Source of the DNA: an uncultured Pirellula sp.
Lineage (GTDB): Bacteria > Planctomycetota > Planctomycetia > Pirellulales > Pirellulaceae
Assembly: GCA_903837255.1 (NCBI GenBank)
Contig: CAILTZ010000416.1
Location: 1 to 5,650 of the forward strand
DNA: 5,650 nucleotides
Direction: 5' to 3'
Shown: positions 1-5,650 of the stretch, one piece after another
Position numbering within the stretch: the stretch's first letter is position 1
How the letters are laid out: every line of letters starts with the position of its first letter
The notes under the pieces: generated by a model
The model's database searches: none
Told to the model about the DNA's origin: nothing
Seen by the model: the letters and a program-made list of their open reading frames with translations, nothing else
Made by a program: the position numbers and the translations under genes

Positions 1-124
1 CCTTTGGTTTCAAGGCGCTAAACCAGTTCTCTAGTCGGTCGCAGGCTACCGGAGATAATTCAAGGTTGCTACGTATTTTTCCTGGCTCGTCCGCGGAATT
101 GGTGGGTCCCTAACAAGGAACGAC

Positions 125-1363
125 TCAGCTGGATTTCGCTTGAGTTCTCATGATCTGGTAGAGGTCTAGATCGGCACGGTCCCCGAGAATCGCAAATAGG
201 GTTCGGATTCGCTCGAAGCCTTCGGGTAAACCTGCTTGTGCTCGCAGGCGAAAGTACCCAGGCTCGGGAGTCAAGACTTCCTGCATGCGACGATCGGCAG
301 GTTTTGGAGTGGAATCTTCTTTCCGGAAATCGCGGAAGATGCCTTCCAGAAAAGAAACCGCGTGAGGGTTGTCGGCAAGAAGCGTTGTTCCGAGCGCCTC
401 TTCGCGGTATTCGGTCTTGCTGACCACAACGTCGGCTTGAAGTTCCAGAGTCGAATCGTCGTCTTTGAGCAAGCGGAGCTGCCATCGATCCTTCTCTGTT
501 TTGGAAATCGATTCGACGCCTAGACTTTCGATCATCACAAACTCGGTGGAGGTTTTTTCGGAAAGTTCTTTCCGTGCCTCGGCCAGATAATCGCTTTGGT
601 CGCTAGTTGCGGGTGGCAGAATCCAGGTCAAGCGATCCTGACGACCGTACAGAAGGCATTCTTGTACGACCCTGCAGGCTTCTGCGGTTGAGCCGACGAT
701 GAGGACCTTTTTTTCGTCGTAGGTTTTCGGATCGAATTTGCGGTCGTTGGGCAGATGCTGCAAAAACTCTTTGCGGGTTTCTGGTTCGCCGATAGCAAGT
801 CCACCTGCCGGTCCGAGTCCAACTCGGCCCGGGCCGAGTCCTCGGCAATCGATGATGCAATCGGCTCGAGAGCACCAGGTCCCCCGGTGACGACCTTCTA
901 CTAGAATCCGAAATTCATCGTTGCATCGCTCTTGCCAGCCAAATTCATCGAAATGCCTAGGAGTTGGCTGGTTTCTAGCTCGTAGTCGCGAGAGATCGAC
1001 CACGGGGCTTAGGAAGTGAATGTCATCGAACAGCAGATCGGTTTTGGCCAGCGGCAGCAGGTACTCTTCGGCATACTCTTTGCCGGTAAAAACTCGGCTA
1101 GGATCAGGTGGCCGATACGCTGGGTCTTGGGCTTCTAGTGCTGCCAGTCCCAAGCTCGTGGTGACTTGTCCTGCTGGCAATTCCAGTAAACGGTCGTTCC
1201 AATCGAGCATACGGTGGGCGACTCGCCGCGTTTCGAAGATGGACACATGGTAGCCCAGGAACCGTGCGTACAGGGCTGCTTCGATCCCCAGTGGTCCTGC
1301 GCCTAGAATCGCAATCGTTGCCGGGCTTTCCATCTCCGGATCCCATGGAAGTGCATCGATCAT
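125..1363 (-). CDS. FAD/NAD(P)-binding flavoprotein, oxidoreductase- or monooxygenase-like, substrate unknown
   Basis: The 412-residue protein has an N-terminal Rossmann dinucleotide-binding fold: the GAGPLG motif at residues 21-26, followed by the acidic end of strand 2 (IFE, E44), the classic FAD-type signature. A second nucleotide-binding segment, VLIVGSTAEA (about 220-229), sits where two-dinucleotide flavoproteins bind NAD(P)H, but its glycine pattern is degenerate. Residues 167-175 (ADCIIDCRG) resemble the strand before the conserved ATG-type motif of such enzymes. There is no CxxC redox pair, so it is not a thioredoxin-reductase-type disulfide reductase. No signal peptide or membrane segment is visible, so it is probably cytosolic. 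It is the last gene of the leftward unit, 32 bases after the exported-protein gene. ATG 1363 lies one codon after an in-frame TAG, so the gene cannot start earlier. A second ATG at 1333 (codon 11) is closer to the Rossmann fold and is a real alternative start. The fold is secure; the reaction is unknown. Confidence 0.85.
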   Translation of the reverse strand: MIDALPWDPEMESPATIAILGAGPLGIEAALYARFLGYHVSIFETRRVAHRMLDWNDRLLELPAGQVTTSLGLAALEAQDPAYRPPDPSRVFTGKEYAEEYLLPLAKTDLLFDDIHFLSPVVDLSRLRARNQPTPRHFDEFGWQERCNDEFRILVEGRHRGTWCSRADCIIDCRGLGPGRVGLGPAGGLAIGEPETRKEFLQHLPNDRKFDPKTYDEKKVLIVGSTAEACRVVQECLLYGRQDRLTWILPPATSDQSDYLAEARKELSEKTSTEFVMIESLGVESISKTEKDRWQLRLLKDDDSTLELQADVVVSKTEYREEALGTTLLADNPHAVSFLEGIFRDFRKEDSTPKPADRRMQEVLTPEPGYFRLRAQAGLPEGFERIRTLFAILGDRADLDLYQIMRTQAKSS

Positions 1364-1395
1364 GTGCTAGTGATTCTGTTGGTAAAAGCTTGGGT

Positions 1396-2709
1396 TTAGG
1401 GGAAGGGGATGTTATTGAATTCGTAGTCGACCGTCTGCAGGATGACCGACTCGGGGGCTCGGTACACGAAGCGGTAGTCGCTCATTTCACCTTCGATGTC
1501 GAAGAGATAGCTGATCCCGATATCGTTTTTGGTCAGTCGAGTCGTCGCCCATCCGGCATGATCGATCCGATCGCCTTGTTTATCGACCAGATAACCATCG
1601 GTCAACGCTACCCAGCCTTGGAGCACATCGTTCGAGGGTTGGTTAGCGAGCGAGACTCCTACTTGAATTTCCTGCAGATCGCGGTTTTTGCGAGCGGACT
1701 CTAGCACAACGGTCAGATCGCCTGCCGTGAGACTCTTGCCGCTGTTGTCTTTCGGATTTAGGAAATCGATTGTCGCGATCCGGCCTGGGATAGCGATTTG
1801 CAGTTCACCTTTCCAGGATTCGATTTTCGTCGCGGCCTGCGTTGGCTTCACGACGCGCATCGAAGCTACCAATTGGGAGCCCGTTGGTACAAACTCACTG
1901 GATTGATCGGTGGGAACTAAAAGTCGTTCATCGTTTTCGGTACGGACTACCAATTTATCCCTTGGAAATCGTACGAAAACGGGCTTGAATCGAGGCTCCC
2001 AGTGCAGGACGAACTCAAGTTCGGCGGTGCTTTGCAACGGATCTAGGAAGTTTGTTGTCTTGCTAATGGCGATCGGTTGCATGCGGAGCACACCGATGTA
2101 GATCGGGGGTAGCGATTCGCGAGGCAGGCTTTTGAGCAAGCCCGCAGGATCTTCGGGGATTTGTGCTTTGGGACCAAACGAAAGCTTGGCGTTGTCTCTT
2201 GGGGTGATTCGCCAGTCGATTTTTTCGAGTATTTCATCCATTGCTTCCCAGTAGGTTACCCCTTCGATATCTAAATCGATCGTCTCTGCGAACGCGGCTT
2301 GGCGTTTGTAGTTTTCCAAGCCGATCCTGTTTCGCGTCTGTTTTTCGATCGTTTGTAGGGCATCGACCAAGCTCATTTGGCCTTTGAGGTTGACCATCGA
2401 GGGTTCATGGAAGTCGATGGTCGATTCTTGGAGGAACTTCTCGCGGATTCTTTCGACCCGCATACGCATCTCCGCAGAGGCTTGGTCGTCCACAGGTGGA
2501 AGAAACTCGAGAGCTTCAGGACCGATCTCTTTGAGTTCTTTTTCTGCGGCATCGCGATCCGATTCCTTGTCCGCATCGAGCAGTTGGGCAAGTTCGCCAA
2601 CTCTTGTTCGGATCGAGGCCTGCTCGTCGGGTTCTTGGCACGCTGAGGCTCTGGGCGACAAAACCCAAAGGGACAAGTAGGCAACAAGTAGGAGCTTGAA
2701 AAATTTCAT
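1396..2709 (-). CDS. Exported protein of unknown function with HEAT-like N-terminus and STN-like domain
   Basis: The 437-residue protein starts with a clear signal peptide: K2 and K5, a hydrophobic core LLLVAYLSLWVL (about 6-17), then ASA at 21-23 just before C24. ASA/C fits signal peptidase I cleavage. A lipoprotein site is possible but weak, because position -3 is Ala rather than Leu. Residues about 31-95 are charged and helical, with the planctomycete pattern of an acidic/basic HEAT-like unit (short helix, Ala-Glu-rich helix, IGPEALEFL, then a basic helix). Residues about 98-180 resemble secretin/TonB short N-terminal (STN-like) folds: a MSLVDALQTIEKQT helix, beta strands, then YWEAMDEILEKIDW. 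Residues about 195-437 look beta-rich, with no motif I recognise. There are no transmembrane segments after the signal. The ATG overlaps the rarA stop as ATGA, which suggests translational coupling. Domain assignments come from reading the sequence by eye and are tentative; export is well supported. Function is unknown. Confidence 0.85.
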   Translation of the reverse strand: MKFFKLLLVAYLSLWVLSPRASACQEPDEQASIRTRVGELAQLLDADKESDRDAAEKELKEIGPEALEFLPPVDDQASAEMRMRVERIREKFLQESTIDFHEPSMVNLKGQMSLVDALQTIEKQTRNRIGLENYKRQAAFAETIDLDIEGVTYWEAMDEILEKIDWRITPRDNAKLSFGPKAQIPEDPAGLLKSLPRESLPPIYIGVLRMQPIAISKTTNFLDPLQSTAELEFVLHWEPRFKPVFVRFPRDKLVVRTENDERLLVPTDQSSEFVPTGSQLVASMRVVKPTQAATKIESWKGELQIAIPGRIATIDFLNPKDNSGKSLTAGDLTVVLESARKNRDLQEIQVGVSLANQPSNDVLQGWVALTDGYLVDKQGDRIDHAGWATTRLTKNDIGISYLFDIEGEMSDYRFVYRAPESVILQTVDYEFNNIPFP

Positions 2710-4073
2710 TTTTCATTCTCGATTCGGGTGTTAGGCGCGTTTTGGGAGTTAGGCAATTCGGATTGAGGTTTGAGTTTGGTACGAATTTCATTATAGCGGC
2801 GAGCCAGATCGATCTCCTGGCCTCGCTCGATGGGTTGGTAGAATTGGCGATCGACACCCAGGTAGTCTTGGGCTGCGATACCATCGGGCGCATCGTGCGA
2901 GTACTGGTATCCGATGCCGTGACCGAGTTGCTTGGACCCGGCGTAGTGTCCATCGCGGAGATGAACGGGCACTGGGATGATGTTTCCTTGCTGGACTTCT
3001 TTCCTTGCTGCCATGATAGCTGTTGTGGCCGAATTGCTCTTTGGGGCTAGTGCCAAGTAGATGACGGCTTGGGAAAGATTCAATTGGCATTCGGGAAGGC
3101 CAACAAACTCGCAGGCTTGCATGGTTGAAACGGCAAGGTTCAGGGCTTGGGGATCTGCATTGCCGATATCTTCGCTGGCAAAGATAACGAGCCTACGGGT
3201 CAGGAATCGGATTTCCTCACCGCTTTCGATGGCTCTAGCAAGCCAGTACAGAGCGGCGTCGGCATCGGAGCCTCGCAAGCTTTTGATCAGGGCGCTTGCC
3301 ATGTCGTAGTGCTGGTCTCCGGAGGGGTCGAACTGAAGCACTTTCTTCTGCATGCTTTCTTGCATGAGTTCTACGGTCAGTACGATCGGGAAACGATTTG
3401 AGGATAGGACAGCGATCTCTAGGGCGTTGAGAGCCCGACGCGCATCACCTTCGGCGATTCTAGCGCAGTACTGAAGGGCATGAGGGTCGACTTGGATCGA
3501 GTAACGGCCAAGACCGACCTCGGGGTCGCGGATCGCGCGGTTTAGAAGTGCGATCAGGTCATCGTCCTCTAGGGGATGAAGCTCGAAGACTTGGGAGCGA
3601 CTCAGCAGGGCCCCGTTGACGGCAAAGAAGGGGTTGCTGGTGGTCGCCCCGACCAACGCGATCGTGCCTGATTCGACGTCTGGTAGCAAGGCGTCCTGTT
3701 GGGATCGGTTGAAGCGATGGATTTCGTCGATGAACAAGATCGGACGCGAGCCGGTGGCGCTGAGTTCATCGCGGGCCCAGTCGAGCGCCTCTCGAAGTTC
3801 TTTGATTCCACTGGTAACGGCATTGATTTGCCGAAATGCGGCTTTGGTCTCTGCGGCGATGAGTCTGGCGAGAGTTGTTTTTCCGGTTCCGGGAGGACCG
3901 TAAAACAACAGGGATTGGATACGGCAGGCGCTGACTAGTCGTCTGAGGAGTTTTCCTGGCGCCAGAATATGGGATTGTCCAACCATCTGATCGAGGGTTT
4001 TTGGGCGCATTCGAGCGGCCAGAGGTTGGGCGCTTTGGCGGTTGGATTCCTCGGCTTTTGAAAATAAGTCCAT
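2706..4073 (-). CDS. rarA: Replication-associated recombination protein A (RarA/MgsA), AAA+ ATPase
   Basis: RarA, related to eukaryotic Mgs1/WRNIP1 and to clamp-loader ATPases, acts in the cytoplasm at stalled or damaged replication forks. In this 455-residue protein the family N-terminus QPLAARMRP is at 16-24, followed by VGQSHILAPGK (31-41). Walker A GPPGTGKTT is at 59-67, Walker B ILFIDEIHRFN at 112-122, sensor 1 GATTSNP at 142-148, the likely arginine finger R159 in LLSRSQVF, and sensor 2 GDARRALN at 209-216. The C-terminal tetramerisation region carries the family block with GYQYSHDAP and FYQP. The last 20 or so residues are a polar tail. Length fits the family. I prefer ATG 4073, because about 15 residues before QPLAARMRP is normal. 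An in-frame TTG at 4094 would add seven residues. Neither has a Shine-Dalgarno sequence. All ATPase motifs are intact. It is first in the leftward unit and divergent from lysS; its stop overlaps the next gene's ATG. Confidence 0.96.
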   Translation of the reverse strand: MDLFSKAEESNRQSAQPLAARMRPKTLDQMVGQSHILAPGKLLRRLVSACRIQSLLFYGPPGTGKTTLARLIAAETKAAFRQINAVTSGIKELREALDWARDELSATGSRPILFIDEIHRFNRSQQDALLPDVESGTIALVGATTSNPFFAVNGALLSRSQVFELHPLEDDDLIALLNRAIRDPEVGLGRYSIQVDPHALQYCARIAEGDARRALNALEIAVLSSNRFPIVLTVELMQESMQKKVLQFDPSGDQHYDMASALIKSLRGSDADAALYWLARAIESGEEIRFLTRRLVIFASEDIGNADPQALNLAVSTMQACEFVGLPECQLNLSQAVIYLALAPKSNSATTAIMAARKEVQQGNIIPVPVHLRDGHYAGSKQLGHGIGYQYSHDAPDGIAAQDYLGVDRQFYQPIERGQEIDLARRYNEIRTKLKPQSELPNSQNAPNTRIENEK

Positions 4074-4133
4074 TGTTTCTGGCTTGGTTGGCAAAGATGC
4101 ACGCAGGATCTGGCCGACGGGTTGCTTGTGAGC

Positions 4134-4161
4134 TTGGTTTTCCCGAGTAAATCCCTACAAT
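4134..4161 (+). promoter_or_regulatory. Candidate sigma70-type promoter for lysS
   Basis: A TACAAT hexamer at 4156-4161 matches the -10 consensus at 5 of 6 positions. TTGGTT at 4134-4139 matches -35 at only 3 of 6, with a 16-base spacer. A start near 4168 would give a leader of about 60 bases before the lysS ATG at 4227. This is the best plus-strand candidate in the divergent region. I found no comparably good promoter for rarA on the opposite strand. It is inferred from sequence only. Confidence 0.35.
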
Positions 4162-4167
4162 CTCGGG
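4142..4167. repeat. Inverted repeat CCCGAG/CTCGGG around the candidate lysS -10 box
   Basis: CCCGAG at 4142-4147 and CTCGGG at 4162-4167 form perfect 6-base arms separated by 14 bases that contain the candidate TACAAT box. The placement in the rarA-lysS divergent region would suit an operator read by a dimeric regulator. Short arms like these also arise by chance, so the function is only suggested. Confidence 0.4.
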
Positions 4168-4175
4168 CTTTGATA

Positions 4176-4190
4176 GGGCGCATGTCGCCC
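4176..4190. repeat. GC-rich hairpin in the lysS leader (GGGCG, 5-base loop, CGCCC)
   Basis: GGGCG at 4176-4180 and CGCCC at 4186-4190 form a 5-base-pair all-GC stem with the loop CATGT. It lies downstream of the predicted lysS promoter and so would be in the 5' untranslated leader. No T run follows, so it is not an intrinsic terminator. GCCCG at 4187-4191 could instead pair with CGGGC at 4164-4168, which gives a competing fold. Confidence 0.4.
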
Positions 4191-4226
4191 GCTTGCTCGT
4201 TTCCGTCCTGCAATGGATTTTAGACA

Positions 4227-5650
4227 ATGTCTGACTCGAAGTCCGATCCTGGCTCGCAAAATTCCAATGAACTTGGAGTTCACCAAGCAGCGAGGTTGGA
4301 AAAACTTAAGAAAATCGAAGCGATGGGCATCGATCCTTGGGGGCATCGTTTCGACAAGCGTCAGTTCATCCAGGAGGTTCAGGCCAAGTCCTCCGAGGTT
4401 CACTACAAGACGCAGGATGGCACGCTGGTTGCATTGCCGGCCTTTGATGGCCCTAGCCCCGTCGATTACAGGGCTTGGAAGGCCCAGCAGGGAGCGGGCG
4501 AGGAAATCGGTCCGACGGTGCGAGTTGCAGGGCGGATTCTCTTGATGCGAACAGCTGGCAAGCTGGTTTTCTTGAACATCCGGGATCTGACGGGTGACAT
4601 CCAGGTGATGATCCCCAAGGGTCATTTGCCGGACGAGGATTTCGAGCTGACGAAGTTACTGGACTTTGGGGACCTGATTGGAGTCGATGGTCGTCTGGGT
4701 CGCACCAACACTGGGGAGCTGACGGTTTTTGCCTCGAACCTGCACTTCATGACCAAGACACTCGATCCGCCACCGGAGAAGCATGCGGGGTTGCAGGATC
4801 CGGAGCTACGTCAGCGTATGCGTTACTTGGACTTGACCTACAACCCTGAGTCCTTGCATACCTTTTTGAAGCGGACCAAGATCATCCAGTCCATTCGCAG
4901 CACCTTGGCCAAGCACTCCTTTGTCGAGGTCGAAGGCCCAACGCTACATACGGTTGCCGGTGGGGCGGCGGCCAAGCCGTTTTTAACTCACCACAACGCG
5001 CTGGATATGAAGCTCGTCCTGCGGATTGCGTTGGAACTGCACTTGAAGCGATTGATGGTCGGAGGGATTGAGCGAGTTTATGAAATCGGTCGGGTTTATC
5101 GCAACGAAGGGATCAGCCCCAAGCACAATCCCGAGTTCACGATGATCGAGTTGTACTGGGCTTATGCGGACTACAAAGTCATGATGGACCTGACCCAGCA
5201 GATTATTGTCGAGGCGATCGAGGCGACTGGCCAAGGTTTTCAATTGATGTGGGGAGATCTGCCGATCGACTTTACTCCTCCGTTTGCTCGCAAGACTTAT
5301 ACAGAGCTTTTCGAGCAGCATACAGGTTTGAAGATTGACGATACCGAAGGGATAGCCACGTTAGCTAAGAAGATTGGTTTGAACCCTGATGGCAAGCATC
5401 CGGATGTGGTTGTCAGCGAAGTATTTGAGGAGAAGGTCGAGGATTCGCTCATAGGTCCAGTATTTGTGACCGATTACCCAGCCAGTTTGTGCCCGCTTAC
5501 CAAAAGGAGCACTACCAATCCCAAAATCGCCGAGAGGTTCGAACTTTTCATTCACGGGATGGAACTCGCGAATGCTTATACAGAGCTGAATGATCCGATA
5601 CTCCAAGAGTCCTTGTTCAAGACGCAGCTTGAGGGGATGCCCGAAGAGGA
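4227..5650 (+). CDS. lysS: Lysyl-tRNA synthetase, class II (3' end beyond window)
   Basis: LysRS attaches lysine to tRNA-Lys in the cytoplasm. The frame stays open from ATG 4227 to the right edge (474 full codons). TAG at 4221-4223 lies one codon upstream, so no earlier start exists. An N-terminal helix (about 20-34) leads into an anticodon-binding OB fold (about 97-195, VRVAGRI ... RTNTGELT), then the class II core. Motif 1 lies near SFVEVEGPTLH (231-241), followed by GGAAAKPF (245-252). Motif 2 is ERVYEIGRVYRNEGIS (282-297), with HNPEFTMIELY at 300-310. By alignment from memory to E. coli LysRS, G246, E270, E308, Y310, N449, Y451 and E453 line the lysine pocket, R292 is the motif 2 arginine, and E439 and E446 bind metal. 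Motif 3 falls past the edge, so probably 30-60 residues are missing. Oddities are an extra segment of about 29 residues before the OB fold, GME instead of GRE at 444-446, and no clear Shine-Dalgarno sequence. Confidence 0.97.
   Translation, partial: MSDSKSDPGSQNSNELGVHQAARLEKLKKIEAMGIDPWGHRFDKRQFIQEVQAKSSEVHYKTQDGTLVALPAFDGPSPVDYRAWKAQQGAGEEIGPTVRVAGRILLMRTAGKLVFLNIRDLTGDIQVMIPKGHLPDEDFELTKLLDFGDLIGVDGRLGRTNTGELTVFASNLHFMTKTLDPPPEKHAGLQDPELRQRMRYLDLTYNPESLHTFLKRTKIIQSIRSTLAKHSFVEVEGPTLHTVAGGAAAKPFLTHHNALDMKLVLRIALELHLKRLMVGGIERVYEIGRVYRNEGISPKHNPEFTMIELYWAYADYKVMMDLTQQIIVEAIEATGQGFQLMWGDLPIDFTPPFARKTYTELFEQHTGLKIDDTEGIATLAKKIGLNPDGKHPDVVVSEVFEEKVEDSLIGPVFVTDYPASLCPLTKRSTTNPKIAERFELFIHGMELANAYTELNDPILQESLFKTQLEGMPEE

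Noticed and set aside
2..109. Open minus-strand frame running off the left edge, in the same frame as the flavoprotein gene but after its TGA and a second in-frame stop (TAG at 110-112).
   Set aside because: The translation looks protein-like, but there is no ATG or GTG after the stop and the only TTG is at 11-13, so a start cannot be placed. An open run of 36 codons is expected by chance at this size.
3..113. Open plus-strand frame entering from the left edge and ending at TAA 111-113, possibly the tail of a convergent gene.
   Set aside because: Thirty-six open codons with no recognisable motif are not enough. The opposite strand is equally open here, so no call was made.
83..124. Possible terminator after the flavoprotein gene: the palindrome TCCGCGGA (90-97), and the weak TCC/GGA dyad near 107-119.
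   Set aside because: The arms are too short and no T run follows on the minus strand at the right distance.
69..485. Minus-strand frame of 138 codons overlapping the 3' end of the flavoprotein gene.
   Set aside because: It is rich in Arg, Ser and Pro with no domain pattern, as expected of an out-of-frame shadow of the 412-residue gene.
4168..4226. Possible T-box or lysine riboswitch ahead of lysS.
   Set aside because: The likely leader is about 60 bases, far too short for either. No T-box sequence and no intrinsic terminator is present.
4213..4545. Plus-strand frame of 110 codons starting at ATG 4213, 14 bases before the lysS ATG.
   Set aside because: It overlaps lysS out of frame, and the lysS frame shows a full chain of LysRS motifs. 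This is a shadow frame.

Overview
This window most likely comes from a planctomycete, probably of the Pirellulaceae/Rhodopirellula type. That assignment is inference. It rests on a moderate GC content with many GATCG/CGATC strings, absent or poor Shine-Dalgarno sequences, and a large exported protein with a short HEAT-like N-terminus and an STN-like domain of a style common in that phylum. No 16S rRNA gene or other firm marker is present.

Layout: four protein genes fill almost the whole window. Three lie on the minus strand and read leftward as one probable transcription unit: rarA (about 4073 to 2706), a gene for an exported protein of unknown function (2709 to 1396, ATGA overlap with rarA), and a FAD/NAD(P)-binding oxidoreductase-like gene (1363 to 125, after a 32-base gap). 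On the other side of a 132 to 153-base divergent intergenic region, lysS (lysyl-tRNA synthetase) starts at 4227 on the plus strand and runs off the right edge before catalytic motif 3. The first 124 bases lie downstream of the minus-strand unit and hold nothing that can be called with confidence.

Function: rarA acts at stalled replication forks and lysS charges tRNA-Lys, so both are core housekeeping genes. The two genes downstream of rarA have no obvious link to replication. One encodes an envelope or periplasmic protein, the other a cytosolic flavoprotein of unknown substrate. The arrangement looks like an ordinary chromosomal core region. No tRNA, rRNA, CRISPR array, insertion sequence or prophage gene was seen, and no clear new biological system stands out. 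The points most worth a second look are the overlapping inverted repeats between rarA and lysS, an extra segment of about 29 residues near the LysRS N-terminus, and the uncharacterised exported protein translationally coupled to rarA.
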